The notes under the pieces are model-generated. The model worked only from the letters and a program-made list of their open reading frames with translations, was not told the origin of the DNA and searched no databases. From Blautia luti (lineage in GTDB: Bacteria; Bacillota; Clostridia; Lachnospirales; Lachnospiraceae): a stretch of 64,000 nucleotides of DNA. A program made the translations under genes and the position numbers. Positions within the stretch are counted from its first letter, which is position 1. Each line of letters begins with the position of its first letter. This document shows positions 1-9,032 of this stretch, piece after piece. The DNA lies in contig NZ_AP028156.1 of NCBI RefSeq assembly GCF_033096465.1, forward strand, positions 901,501-965,500, in the 5' to 3' direction.

Positions 1-2
1 TA

Positions 3-1169
3 AATTGCTTTACCACGTATGTGTTTTATGAAGATTATAAATATAAAATGAATCTTATGACAGAGATTGCTGCAAAGGAAGAATTTTTCGGGCTGGATGC
101 TGTTTCGGAATTGCTTAAGGATAAGGATATTGAAACTAACGAACAGGGAAGGCGATTATTGGAACAATATGGATACTGGGGGAATAAAGGGAATGCATTT
201 TATTCGCAATTCCGGCATCAGGTTATGGTGACCGGTGCTGTAAGCACTGTGATATGCGTGCTTCTTTTGACTTTTTTACTTTATTGGAAGAAAAAAGAAG
301 ATGCGTGTCATCAGAAAATTTTAGACCAGTTGGAAGAAATTCTGATCAGATTCCGTGAAAATAAATTTGATGATTTACTGAAAACGGAAAATCATGCAGA
401 ACTGGAAAAATTGAATGACCAGCTTGAAGCAATCGGACATCATATTCAGTTGATAAAGGAAGAAGCAAGGGCAGAAAAGGAGAACACGAAAGAAATGGTT
501 TCTGATATTTCTCACCAGTTAAAGACACCGGTTGCAGCTTTGGATACATGTTTTAGTGTGCTGATGCAGAATGACTTAAGTGCCACAGAACAGGAGGAGT
601 TTCGTATCCGTTGTCGGAGTGCTCTGGATGGACTGGAGACATTATTGCAGTCGCTTCTTGAAATATCCAAGATGGAAACTGGACTGATTCAGATTAATAA
701 GAAAAAACTTCCGCTTATGGATACTGTCATATCTGCTGTGAACCGCACTTATCCTAAAGCGGATGAGAAAGAAATGGAATTCGTTTTTGACTATGAAAAA
801 GAGCTGGAAACATGCATGGTTATGCAGGATAAAAGGTGGCTTGGTGAAGCTGTGATCAACGTTCTGGATAATGCGGTCAAGTACAGTCCGTGTGGTTCAA
901 AAATATTTATCCGGTTACAAAAAAGAAACTATCTTGTAAGAATGGAAATTGAGGATCAGGGAATTGGTATTCCGCAGAATGAGTATCACAAAATTTTTCA
1001 ACGATTTTACAGAGGAAGTTCCAAGGAGGTCATGGAAAAGAGTGGTACAGGAATCGGACTTTTTCTATCGAGAGAAATTATCGAAAAACACGCAGGTACG
1101 ATTACGGTAACCTCCGGCAAAAAGAAAAAAGGAAGCACGTTTGTGATTCAATTACCATATGTTGGTTAA
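3..1169 (+). CDS. Sensor histidine kinase, 5'-truncated by the window edge
   Basis: Membrane sensor of a two-component system, expected to phosphorylate a response regulator encoded just left of the window. The frame is open to the window edge; the first in-window start is a GTG at 21, but a second N-terminal membrane segment is probably missing, so I treat it as partial. Visible: an extracytoplasmic stretch, one membrane helix at about residues 69-88 (counted from GTG 21), a coiled linker, the H-box DISHQLKTP with His about 165, N-box LDNAVKYSP, G1 DQGIGIP, F-box FQRFYRG and G2 GTGIGLFLS. Its neighbours are an ABC ATPase and an 814-residue FtsX-type permease, the usual partners of kinases that sense cell-envelope antimicrobials. 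That substrate is inference from context. Confidence 0.9.
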   Translation, partial: NCFTTYVFYEDYKYKMNLMTEIAAKEEFFGLDAVSELLKDKDIETNEQGRRLLEQYGYWGNKGNAFYSQFRHQVMVTGAVSTVICVLLLTFLLYWKKKEDACHQKILDQLEEILIRFRENKFDDLLKTENHAELEKLNDQLEAIGHHIQLIKEEARAEKENTKEMVSDISHQLKTPVAALDTCFSVLMQNDLSATEQEEFRIRCRSALDGLETLLQSLLEISKMETGLIQINKKKLPLMDTVISAVNRTYPKADEKEMEFVFDYEKELETCMVMQDKRWLGEAVINVLDNAVKYSPCGSKIFIRLQKRNYLVRMEIEDQGIGIPQNEYHKIFQRFYRGSSKEVMEKSGTGIGLFLSREIIEKHAGTITVTSGKKKKGSTFVIQLPYVG

Positions 1170-1178
1170 ATTTTAAGT

Positions 1179-1221
1179 GAGCAGAAATCTTACAATTCTG
1201 TAAGATTTCTGCTCGTTTTTT
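1179..1221 (+). terminator. Strong intrinsic terminator after the kinase gene
   Basis: Perfect 16-bp stem (1179-1194 with 1199-1214) closing a 4-nt loop, followed by GTTTTTTG. It separates the kinase transcript from the ABC transporter genes. Confidence 0.9.
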
Positions 1222-1244
1222 GAAAGTGAAATGAAAGATTGCCC

Positions 1245-1253
1245 TGATACAAT
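1245..1253 (+). promoter_or_regulatory. Probable extended -10 promoter of the ABC transporter operon
   Basis: TGATACAAT fits an extended -10 and lies 30 bp before the start codon, directly after the terminator. No consensus -35 is spaced correctly; a purine-rich repeat (TGAAAGTGAAATGAAAG, starting at 1221) upstream could bind an activator such as the partner response regulator. Inference from position only. Confidence 0.4.
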
Positions 1254-1282
1254 TTGGATGTAAGATGAAAAGGAGGCAACAC

Positions 1283-1957
1283 ATGAGTGTGATATTAGAA
1301 ACCAAGCAGCTTTGTAAGTTTTATGGAGCAGGTGAGAATCAGGTCAAAGCGGTCAATCAGGTGGACATTCAGATTGAGCAGGGAGAATTTGTCGCAATTG
1401 TTGGAAAGTCAGGTTCCGGTAAAAGTACATTACTTCATATGCTTGGAGGGCTAGACACCCCGACAAAAGGCAGTGTTACTTTAGCAGGGAAAGATTTATA
1501 CAGGATGAAGGAAGATGCCCTTGCTGTTTTCCGCAGAAGAAAAATCGGATTTGTTTTTCAGGCATTTAATCTGGTTTCATCTGTTAATGTCTGGGAAAAT
1601 ATTGTACTGCCACTGGGGCTGGATGGAAGAAAAGTGGATGAAGCGTATGTAAATGATATTATTGCAACTCTGGGGATTGAAAACCGGATTTATAATCTGC
1701 CAAATCAGTTATCCGGAGGACAGCAGCAGAGAGTAGCAATTGCAAGAGCACTGGTGAATCGTCCGGAAATTATATTTGCAGATGAGCCGACAGGAAATCT
1801 TGATTCTAAGACCAGTGATGAGGTAATCGCTCTGCTTAAGATGACAGCAAAAAAATATGGACAGACAATTGTAATGATTACCCATGATGACGAAATTGCA
1901 CAGGTCGCTGACCGTATTCTGGTGATTGAGGACGGACAGGTGGTGGATTTCAGATGA
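1283..1957 (+). CDS. ABC transporter ATP-binding protein (LolD/MacB/BceA type)
   Basis: ATPase subunit of an exporter or peptide-resistance transporter. Walker A GKSGSGKST, Q-loop VFQAFNLV, signature LSGGQQQRVAIARAL, Walker B IIFADEPTGNLD and the H-loop MITHDD are all present; 224 residues is normal for the family. I chose the ATG at 1283 rather than an upstream in-frame ATG at 1265 because AAAAGGAGG sits inside that extension at the right distance from 1283. The stop overlaps the permease start (ATGA at 1954), so the two are translationally coupled. Confidence 0.93.
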   Translation: MSVILETKQLCKFYGAGENQVKAVNQVDIQIEQGEFVAIVGKSGSGKSTLLHMLGGLDTPTKGSVTLAGKDLYRMKEDALAVFRRRKIGFVFQAFNLVSSVNVWENIVLPLGLDGRKVDEAYVNDIIATLGIENRIYNLPNQLSGGQQQRVAIARALVNRPEIIFADEPTGNLDSKTSDEVIALLKMTAKKYGQTIVMITHDDEIAQVADRILVIEDGQVVDFR

Positions 1958-4398
1958 AGACAATAAGCAGGATTGCATATAGCAATGACAAAAGGAACAG
2001 GACAAGAAGTATACTGATCATGATGGCAATCTGTCTGACCACGATGCTGCTTGTTATCATCAGTACTGTGGGAAATGGGGTAATTCATTTACAGAAAAGT
2101 CAGGCGGCAGGATCATATGGAAGCAATTATGGTCTGTTTGTTTCCGCAGACGGATCGCAGTTAAAAGAAGTAAACCGCCGTGCGGAAATAGATGCTACAG
2201 GCACTATGTGCACCGAAGGTATCATAAAAGGCAATGAAAAAGGCGGGTTTGTCTGCATGGATGAGACTGCAAGAAAAATGCTTCCTTATAATAAAGAATA
2301 TGAGTTGAAGGAAGGAAAGTATCCGGAAAAAATGCAGGAAATTGCCGCAGGAAGAGCATTTTTTCGTGCAATGGGGTATGGTGATGTAAAGATCGGAGAT
2401 ACGGTTACACTGGGTTACCGCGCAGGGATGCAGTCAGAATATAAGCCGGAAGAATTTGTTGTCAGCGGAATCCTATATGATCGGGATGAGTATACCATCG
2501 AGGCATCTTATGTTGCTTTCGGGTCACAGGAGTTTTATGATGAGCACGTCGCAGAGAATGACAGACAGTATAATATTTATTTTACTTTAAATGATTCTGC
2601 AAATGTATCTATGAATAATATTGATTCGGTTATAAAGCAGATTGCAGCAGCTTGTGGGATCGAAGAAAAAAACGTTATAGTCAATGATCTCTATTTGCAA
2701 TGGGTCTTGCAGCCGAGTTATGAAACGATTGCGGTATGCGGGGTTTTGATTCTTGCAATTGTACTTTTCTCTGTTGTGGTCATTTATAATATTTTTCAGG
2801 TCGGTATTGCCAACAAGATACAGGAGTATGGAAAAATCAAGGCTCTGGGAGCGACAAAAAAACAGATGAAACAACTGATCTTCAGAGAGGGTATGTTTTT
2901 GACAATTTCTTCAATACCAGTTGGATTGCTTCTTGGTTTTCTGATTGCAAAATGCGGTTTTAATTGGCTGGTAGAACAGGGAAAACTTGTATCAACCGGA
3001 ACTGGCTCTATGGGAGTCCAAAATCAGCAGATCCCACTGTTTTCCCTGCCTGTTATGCTTCTATGTATTTTCGTGTCATTTTTTACCGTTGCTTTGGCGC
3101 TGCGTAAACCAATGAAAATTGTTTCACGGATTTCACCTATCGAAGCAACACGGTATTTAGAAAATGCAGAAACACACAAAAAAGGAAAACGAAATGGCAG
3201 AAAAAATGTCACCGTGTTTTCTATGGCAATGGCAAATATAACGGGTAATCCAAAAAGAACCATTGGTACCATCCTCACACTGGGGCTTTCCTGCGCATTG
3301 TTTGTGATTATCTCTAATTATGTAGGAAATATTGATACGGAGCATGAAGCACGTCTTTCCGTTAATCATGGACAATTTGAACTGCAGCTTGACTATTCTG
3401 CTGAGTACGATGAAAGATATCCGGAGAATAATCTGGATACGATTCTGACGGATAATCCATTGAATGATTCAATGATTGAAGAAATCAAAAGCATTCCAGG
3501 AGTGACAGATGTCATGACGAGAGAGATTGTCTCTGTAAATCTGAACGGAACAAGATTTCCGGCTGATATTGTGAGTAAAAATGATTTTGATTCTATGCGC
3601 CAAGAAGGGGATATTGGCTCTATGGACTATGATCAGGCGGTAAAGAATGGTGATATTTTCTTTGGCTGGTCAACGTGGATGGAACAAGATGGATATGCTC
3701 CGGGTGAATCCATTGCATTTGACTTTGAGAATGGAAGTGGAACCTATACCTATCAGGGAAAGATTGCAGGATCCTTTGTAAGTGCGGACACTTATCTTGT
3801 CATTCCGGAAGGTGTATATCGTTCCATGAATCCGAGAGGAACAGCCTATGGCTATCTGTGGGTGGACTGTGATAAAAAAGATGTGGCATCTGTGGAACAG
3901 AGTCTGAATACTTTGATTTCTAATACTTCGCATATAAAAATGGATACTTATCATGCGCAGTTACAATCTGCCGAATACGCAAGCCGTATGATGAAGCTTG
4001 GCTGCTATCTGTTCATGGCAATTGTCGGTCTCATTGGGTTTATGAATCTGGCAAACACCATGATCATCAATATCACCACGAAGAAGCAGGAATACGGTGT
4101 GCTGCAAGCGGTAGGCATGACCAATAAGCAGTTGAATCTGTGCTTACAAATACAGGGCTTGATTTTTACGGTTGGCACCATCTGCGTCGCACTTGCTGCC
4201 GGTCTGCCCCTTGGCTATGCACTGTTTTCCTATGCGAAGCATAATGGGATTTTTGGAATGAACGTTTATCACGTTCCTCTTATCCCGATTCTTGTTATGA
4301 TTCTTCTGGTTGGTCTTCTACAAATTGTGCTTTCCTGTGTTTTAAGCAGTAATCTGAAAAAGGAAACGCTGGTAGAAAGAATAAGGTATCAGGGATAG
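1954..4398 (+). CDS. ABC transporter permease, FtsX family, two repeated halves
   Basis: 814-residue membrane subunit partnering the ATPase directly upstream (4-bp overlap). An N-terminal membrane segment (about residues 20-42) is followed by an extracytoplasmic MacB-like domain, then an FtsX core of about three helices (residues 265-375); a second extracytoplasmic domain and a second FtsX core (about 670-800) repeat the plan. Both halves carry the FtsX motif seen as IQEYGKIKALGATKKQ and KQEYGVLQAVGMTNKQ. Together with the kinase this resembles modules that detoxify or export envelope-active peptides; substrate unknown. Confidence 0.9.
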   Translation: MKTISRIAYSNDKRNRTRSILIMMAICLTTMLLVIISTVGNGVIHLQKSQAAGSYGSNYGLFVSADGSQLKEVNRRAEIDATGTMCTEGIIKGNEKGGFVCMDETARKMLPYNKEYELKEGKYPEKMQEIAAGRAFFRAMGYGDVKIGDTVTLGYRAGMQSEYKPEEFVVSGILYDRDEYTIEASYVAFGSQEFYDEHVAENDRQYNIYFTLNDSANVSMNNIDSVIKQIAAACGIEEKNVIVNDLYLQWVLQPSYETIAVCGVLILAIVLFSVVVIYNIFQVGIANKIQEYGKIKALGATKKQMKQLIFREGMFLTISSIPVGLLLGFLIAKCGFNWLVEQGKLVSTGTGSMGVQNQQIPLFSLPVMLLCIFVSFFTVALALRKPMKIVSRISPIEATRYLENAETHKKGKRNGRKNVTVFSMAMANITGNPKRTIGTILTLGLSCALFVIISNYVGNIDTEHEARLSVNHGQFELQLDYSAEYDERYPENNLDTILTDNPLNDSMIEEIKSIPGVTDVMTREIVSVNLNGTRFPADIVSKNDFDSMRQEGDIGSMDYDQAVKNGDIFFGWSTWMEQDGYAPGESIAFDFENGSGTYTYQGKIAGSFVSADTYLVIPEGVYRSMNPRGTAYGYLWVDCDKKDVASVEQSLNTLISNTSHIKMDTYHAQLQSAEYASRMMKLGCYLFMAIVGLIGFMNLANTMIINITTKKQEYGVLQAVGMTNKQLNLCLQIQGLIFTVGTICVALAAGLPLGYALFSYAKHNGIFGMNVYHVPLIPILVMILLVGLLQIVLSCVLSSNLKKETLVERIRYQG

Positions 4399-4439
4399 CA
4401 AGCATGATACAATAGAGGCATGCTGAAGGAGGATCTCAT

Positions 4440-5171
4440 ATGGCAAAGCAACATGACAAACAATTTAAACTTGATGCAGTCCAGTACTATCAGGATTCTA
4501 TGCTATTGGATAATAGAAGTATAGATGTAGTGTATAAAACAGAAGAAAAACCTAGACTGGATTATTTCATAATGGAAAAATATTGGAGTAGAGCTTTGGA
4601 AATATACGAGGAAATAGCAAATTTGGATGAGGACATTTTTATAAAGGTAAATTCGGATAAAGTTCCAGTTGTATTGGCGAATAAGTATACAAATGACTTT
4701 GACTATAATGTTTGCAAGAAAATAATACGTGAGGTAGAGAAGAATGCAAGAAAGCAGAATTCGAATCCTTTATTCTCTGTATCTTCATTAATTGATGTTG
4801 ATGACATTGTGCCTCAGCAGGTTGGAATCTGGTATCATCAAAAAAAAGGAGAGGCGGAGCAATTAGGATTAAGAATTGAAGAATTAAGATTTGAGAAAAA
4901 GCAATATGAAGATAAAAAGAAGCAGTTCAAAAAGCCAAAAGGAATGAAAGCCGGGTTATGTCTTTTTGTTACTTTTTCGGCTCTTGGAGTGTTTTTCCCG
5001 CTTATATGTGCATTGATAAATCATATGAATACACTTGAATGTTTGTGTTTACCAATAATATCCCTTGCACTTTTCGGTATTTGTACTTTGAGTACATTTA
5101 TATACTTAGCTTTATTATTGAGATGGAAAAATGTCGATATGGAGGGAGTAAGACATGAGAGCGATAGTTGA
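4440..5171 (+). CDS. Chimeric hypothetical protein: IS3-transposase-like N-terminus on a two-helix membrane protein
   Basis: The first about 19 residues (MAKQHDKQFKLDAVQYYQD) match, from memory, the conserved start of IS3-family OrfA transposases, and the upstream AAGGAGGATCTCAT looks like that element's own ribosome site. From about residue 20 the sequence is unrelated: an acidic soluble region, a Lys/Glu-rich coiled region (about 140-170) and two membrane helices near the C-terminus (about 177-198 and 203-225). I do not recognise the body. It overlaps the next gene by 17 bp. Most likely an IS end was spliced onto the 5' end of an older gene, supplying translation signals. Confidence 0.55.
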   Translation: MAKQHDKQFKLDAVQYYQDSMLLDNRSIDVVYKTEEKPRLDYFIMEKYWSRALEIYEEIANLDEDIFIKVNSDKVPVVLANKYTNDFDYNVCKKIIREVEKNARKQNSNPLFSVSSLIDVDDIVPQQVGIWYHQKKGEAEQLGLRIEELRFEKKQYEDKKKQFKKPKGMKAGLCLFVTFSALGVFFPLICALINHMNTLECLCLPIISLALFGICTLSTFIYLALLLRWKNVDMEGVRHESDS

Positions 5172-5403
5172 GAAGGTAAATTTTAAAAGAGGCTTAGTGA
5201 CCTATGAAATTGATGGTTATGATTATGGATGGTTAGAGATATTGGATTCTGTCGAGGTGGAACCTGAAGAAATAATTGAAGGTCCATTTACAACGTTAGG
5301 AGAAGCAAAAATATATAAAAGAAGTACTGGTGAGACGATTAATGTTTTTATCGAGGATTACGGGATGTCGCGACAAGGGGCAATTGAAATGATTATGAGA
5401 TAG
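5155..5403 (+). CDS. Small hypothetical protein, 82 aa
   Basis: Starts with ATG at 5155 inside the end of the preceding gene, with GGAGGG 7 bp upstream, so the pair is probably co-translated. The product is acidic with beta-strand-like alternation (VTYEIDGYDYGWLEI) and no membrane segment or recognised motif. Function unknown; context suggests it works with its two neighbours. Confidence 0.6.
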   Translation: MRAIVEKVNFKRGLVTYEIDGYDYGWLEILDSVEVEPEEIIEGPFTTLGEAKIYKRSTGETINVFIEDYGMSRQGAIEMIMR

Positions 5404-5451
5404 GTAGCAGGAAGACTCTAGTATATCAATGATAGAAATCAGGTGATGTTA

Positions 5452-6333
5452 ATGTATGAAAGTGAATTAATAATTGCTGTTCGTAATGGTAATGGAAAGA
5501 TAATCGCTTCTCAGACATTTGAAGAGTTTATGAACGGAAGAAAGAATATTGAAATTTTAAATTATTACACAGGGCAAAAGTTATTTGATATTCTATTTGA
5601 CGATTTGGGTATTATTAGATATGAAGATAACGTTTTTGCATTGAAAACAATATTCCAATTGAACCCTGAAAAAACAACTATGTCATTACTGGGAAAAATT
5701 GCTGAAGCAGTGATAGTAAGAAGATGTAGAGAAGATGAGGAGATTAATAAAAAATGGTTATCTATTGCTAGAAGAAAAAAAGCTAAAAGCAAAACAGCAG
5801 AGCGTTTTCAGGCGGTGGGTACTGGGCTTATGAGAACAAAGATTGATTATCCATCAATCTATAATCCAGCAGATACACAAAGGGATATAGTTTGGGTGGA
5901 TGATGAAGGAATGAGAGCGATGATCAAGTCGTCTTATGCTGCAGGTATAGAGGCGGGGCTACAGATAAAGGTGAGCAGAAATGGCATGGGCTATTTTTTT
6001 CAGGACCTATGTAACTTGAGATATGAAGTTCCGGTAGTATATTTTGATATAAGTCATGATTATGATAAAGTTGCAAGAGAATTGGTATTAAATCAGGGAT
6101 TTTGTGGTAAGCCGAGTATAGAAGAAAACTTTGTAAGAGCTAGTGCTATAGATTATAATGGGTATGAGGAAGTGTGCTTTTATGAAGATTTGGTTATGGC
6201 GTTAGTAACAGGTAAACTAACAGTTGAGGATTTGCTGAAGAATAAGACTGTTTGTGAAAGTGAAACATTTAGAAACTCATTATTATCTGCTACGATTTCA
6301 CAAATACCACTTCAGAATATTATTATTAAATGA
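5452..6333 (+). CDS. Hypothetical protein, possible PD-(D/E)XK-type nuclease
   Basis: About 293 residues; ATG 5452 is preferred because AGGTGA lies 5 bp upstream, although GTG 5443 and ATG 5446 are in frame. I do not recognise the family. A central stretch contains an Asp in a hydrophobic strand (RDIVWVDDEG), then GIEAGLQIKVS, then a VPVVYFDI strand; the order D ... QxK is reminiscent of restriction-endonuclease-like folds, which is an inference only. No membrane segments. It follows two small accessory genes downstream of an IS-derived start, so it may be part of a defence or conflict cassette. Confidence 0.5.
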   Translation: MYESELIIAVRNGNGKIIASQTFEEFMNGRKNIEILNYYTGQKLFDILFDDLGIIRYEDNVFALKTIFQLNPEKTTMSLLGKIAEAVIVRRCREDEEINKKWLSIARRKKAKSKTAERFQAVGTGLMRTKIDYPSIYNPADTQRDIVWVDDEGMRAMIKSSYAAGIEAGLQIKVSRNGMGYFFQDLCNLRYEVPVVYFDISHDYDKVARELVLNQGFCGKPSIEENFVRASAIDYNGYEEVCFYEDLVMALVTGKLTVEDLLKNKTVCESETFRNSLLSATISQIPLQNIIIK

Positions 6334-6381
6334 TAAACAGTCCGCCAGAATGGTGCAACTTTTTGTAATTAGCGTTCAGGA

Positions 6382-6762
6382 GTGCAAAAAATAACAAAAG
6401 CACCAAATTGTGCGCGAATGTTAATACGAAGTGAAGTTATACCGCACGTTGAGACGGTATGCCTTTTGTCCAAACTCCATGAAGCGAAATATCATGTGAA
6501 TGTGAGACTTGACATGGACGAGATGGATTTAACGGCGGCTGAGAGCAAGGCTACTTATGAGGAGATAAAGAAGTATGTTGCAGAGTATAATGATGGGATG
6601 AAGGTATCTGATCTGTATATTGCACAGGTGAAGAGAAAGTGTGGAATTGAATTAGCGGAGAATTTTAATATTCCTAGGTCAGAGGGAGCAAAGCAACCAC
6701 AATGTCCGAAGGAGAAAGAAGAGGCAATTATTGGGGCACTGAAAGCATTTCAGATGATTTAA
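6382..6762 (+). pseudogene. Relic of an RlmD-type 23S rRNA (uracil-5-)-methyltransferase C-terminus
   Basis: The frame from HVETVCLLSK to the end (KEKEEAIIGALKAFQMI) resembles the C-terminal tail found on RlmD/RumA-like methylases of Lachnospiraceae, including LYIAQVKRKCG. The entire catalytic part (TRAM, SAM-binding domain) is absent, and the first about 20 codons from GTG 6382 are unrelated. It is therefore a fragment left by deletion rather than a working enzyme. The family match is from memory. Confidence 0.55.
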
Positions 6763-6785
6763 AATCACAAAGAGGAGTGAATTAC

Positions 6786-7676
6786 ATGATGTATAATCCA
6801 CAACTTGATACATTTATCTGCGTTGTCGAAGCTGGAAGCTTTAGTAAAGCGGCAGAAGAATTATATATAAGTGCACCTGCGGTTATTAAACAGATAAATT
6901 CTTTGGAAAACAGCTTAAATTTGCAATTATTTGAAAGAACACACAGAGGTCTTATTATTACGGAAGCTGGTAAATCGCTCTATCAGGATGCAAAATATCT
7001 GATTCAATATTCAAAAGAATCGTTGATACGGGCGCAGGAAGCAATGAATCATAATGAAGAAATCATTCGTGTTGGAATATCTCCGATGACGCCACCGGAA
7101 GTTTTTGTGGAACTTTGGCCTAAGATACAGAAAATATATCCGGAGATAAAGTTTAAATTGATTACATTTGAAAATACACCAGAGAATGCAAGAGAGATAC
7201 TGGCTAATATGGGAAAGAATATTGATGTGATAGCTGGAATCTTTGATGAAACAATGCTTGAACTCAGAGGCTGTGATGGTACTGAGATTTCAAGAGAACC
7301 ATTTTGTGTGGCGGTATCAATTCATCACAGGCTGGCAAAAAAAGAAAAAATTACACTTGATGATCTGGCTGGAGAAAATCTTATGCTCATGCAAAGAGGA
7401 TGGAGTTATTATGGCGATATGCTAAGGGATGATATGATGAAAAATCATCCTGAAATCAATATTGTAGACTTTAATCTGTACAATGTAGAAGCATTTAACC
7501 GATGCGAAAACAATAATGAGGTATTACTGGCATTCAAGAGCTGGGAAAGTGTTCATCCACTGATCAGAATCATTCCAGTAGAGTGGGATTATACTATGCC
7601 GTTTGGAATTCTTCATTCGAAAAAACCGTCCATTAAGGTTAAGCGGCTGATAAATGCTATTAACAAGGTAAAATGA
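6786..7676 (+). CDS. LysR-family transcriptional regulator
   Basis: N-terminal winged helix-turn-helix (LDTFICVVEAGSFSKAAEEL, residues about 6-65) followed by a substrate-binding domain of the periplasmic-binding fold. The ATG at 6786 (or the adjacent ATG 6789) has GAGGAG upstream; longer in-frame extensions overlap the methylase relic and lack a ribosome site. It precedes a run of aldo/keto reductase, flavodoxin and flavin-reductase genes in the same direction and is the obvious candidate to control them; ligand unknown. Confidence 0.9.
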   Translation: MMYNPQLDTFICVVEAGSFSKAAEELYISAPAVIKQINSLENSLNLQLFERTHRGLIITEAGKSLYQDAKYLIQYSKESLIRAQEAMNHNEEIIRVGISPMTPPEVFVELWPKIQKIYPEIKFKLITFENTPENAREILANMGKNIDVIAGIFDETMLELRGCDGTEISREPFCVAVSIHHRLAKKEKITLDDLAGENLMLMQRGWSYYGDMLRDDMMKNHPEINIVDFNLYNVEAFNRCENNNEVLLAFKSWESVHPLIRIIPVEWDYTMPFGILHSKKPSIKVKRLINAINKVK

Positions 7677-7683
7677 AGACATC

Positions 7684-7723
7684 ATTCAAATGAGTAAAAA
7701 CCTAAAGGTTAATACTGAATAAC
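7684..7723 (+). repeat. Imperfect direct repeat, copy 1
   Basis: About 40 bp similar to 8006-8045. The best-conserved part is AAACC(T/G)AAAGGTTAA(T/G)ACTGAA, which includes a small dyad AACC-NAAA-GGTT. The two copies bracket the hydrolase relic. Confidence 0.55.
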
Positions 7724-7756
7724 AAAACGAGACTTCTAATGGAGTCTCGTTTTGTT
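7721..7756 (+). terminator. Intrinsic terminator after the LysR gene
   Basis: Perfect 14-bp stem (7721-7734 with 7743-7756), 8-nt loop, with the T-rich strand CGTTTTGTT as the 3' arm. The sequence is AT-rich on both flanks, so it may act in both directions. Confidence 0.75.
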
Positions 7757-7761
7757 ATACT

Positions 7762-8021
7762 TTTTATCGTCCGGAAGCACAGACTGCCTGTGAGAATCTT
7801 GCCAGAGCAATTGTTTTTTTACATGAAAATGTAGAGAAACTACCGATTGATATGACGGGTTATTCTCTCTGGGAGGCTCGGCTGGAGCCAGGATGGCAGC
7901 CAGGCTTGGTTCTTATGGAACAGCTTACTTTGGAGAAAAAGAAATTGCATCATACAGAAGTATGGAAAATTTATATCTCCCAGATACAACAAAAAGGCAC
8001 AAATATTCAAAATGTGAATAA
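7762..8021 (+). pseudogene. Relic of an alpha/beta-hydrolase (esterase/lipase)
   Basis: Reading YRPEAQTACENLARAIVFLHEN and then, after a one-base loss at about 7872, GGSAGARMAARLGSYGTAYFG gives the region around the nucleophile elbow (GGSAGA) of a BD-FAE-like hydrolase. The N-terminal part is missing and the tail ends after about 85 codons. The frameshift and missing ends show it is non-functional. Family assignment is from the elbow motif and recalled similarity. Confidence 0.6.
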
Positions 8022-8045
8022 ACCGAAAGGTTAAGACTGAAAAAC
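8006..8045 (+). repeat. Imperfect direct repeat, copy 2
   Basis: Second copy of the 40-bp repeat at 7684-7723, located just upstream of the aldo/keto reductase promoter region. It could be an operator or a recombination footprint around the hydrolase relic. Confidence 0.55.
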
Positions 8046-8126
8046 TTATCGAAACTTCTCAAAAGAATCTATCAGTTATATAGTATGAATGTAAGAAAAC
8101 AGTATGAAAACAAGGAGGATACGACA

Positions 8127-9014
8127 ATGGAATATGTTTCATTAAATAATGGTGTAAAAATGCCAATACTGGGATATGGCGTATATCAGGTAACAAAAGA
8201 GGAATGTGAAAGATGTGTGCTTGATGCTTTAAAAGTTGGATACCGGGCGATTGATACAGCACAGAGTTATTTTAATGAGGAAGAGGTTGGGCATGCAATC
8301 CAAAAGTCAGGTATTCCAAGAGAAGAAATCTTCCTTACAACAAAGGTGTGGGTTGAACATTATGGATATGAAGAAGCAAAGAAATCAGTTCTTGAATCCA
8401 TGAAAAAGTTAAAGACAGATTATCTGGATCTGGTATTGCTTCACCAGCCATTTTCAGATGCTTATGGTGCTTACCATGCATTGGAAGATCTGTACGATGA
8501 GGGAAAAATCAGAGCAATCGGAATTTCCAACTTTTATGTAGACAGAATGGTTGATTTTGCATCCTTCAACCGCATTAAACCTATGGTAAATCAGGTGGAA
8601 ACCCACATCTTCAATCAGCAGAAAGAGATGAAGGAATGGGCAGACAAATATGATATCCGGTTAGAAGCATGGGCACCATTCGGTGAGGGCAGAGGAGGCA
8701 CCTTTGAGAATCCTGTCATCGCAGAGATTGCAGAAAAATATCAGAAGACTCCGGCACAGGTTATGCTTCGCTGGCATATTCAGAGAGGGGTAGTGGTTAT
8801 TCCGAAATCAACACACATTGAGAGAATGGAAGAAAACTTTAATGTTTTTGATTTCACACTTTCTGATGAAGATATGAAGACTATTGCAGAACTGGACAAG
8901 AAGACAAGCTCCTTTTTCTCGCATCAGGATCCGAATATGGTGGAATGGTTCGTGAAGATGGTTGAGGAAAGAAAAAAGAATAATGACAGTTCAAAAGAAA
9001 AAAGGAACTGGTAA
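8127..9014 (+). CDS. Aldo/keto reductase
   Basis: NAD(P)H-dependent carbonyl reductase with a TIM-barrel fold. The catalytic tetrad is visible: Asp and Tyr in AIDTAQSYFNE, Lys in TTKVWVEHYG and His in VLLHQPF; the cofactor loop VVIPKSTHIERMEEN is near the C-terminus. ATG 8127 follows AAGGAGG by 9 bp; an in-frame ATG at 8085 lacks such a site. The C-terminus has a charged extension (ERKKNNDSSKEKRNW). First gene of a run with flavodoxin and flavin-reductase genes, so a role in reducing quinones or reactive carbonyls is likely but not shown. Confidence 0.92.
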   Translation: MEYVSLNNGVKMPILGYGVYQVTKEECERCVLDALKVGYRAIDTAQSYFNEEEVGHAIQKSGIPREEIFLTTKVWVEHYGYEEAKKSVLESMKKLKTDYLDLVLLHQPFSDAYGAYHALEDLYDEGKIRAIGISNFYVDRMVDFASFNRIKPMVNQVETHIFNQQKEMKEWADKYDIRLEAWAPFGEGRGGTFENPVIAEIAEKYQKTPAQVMLRWHIQRGVVVIPKSTHIERMEENFNVFDFTLSDEDMKTIAELDKKTSSFFSHQDPNMVEWFVKMVEERKKNNDSSKEKRNW

Positions 9015-9032
9015 GCATAAGAGGAAAAATCA

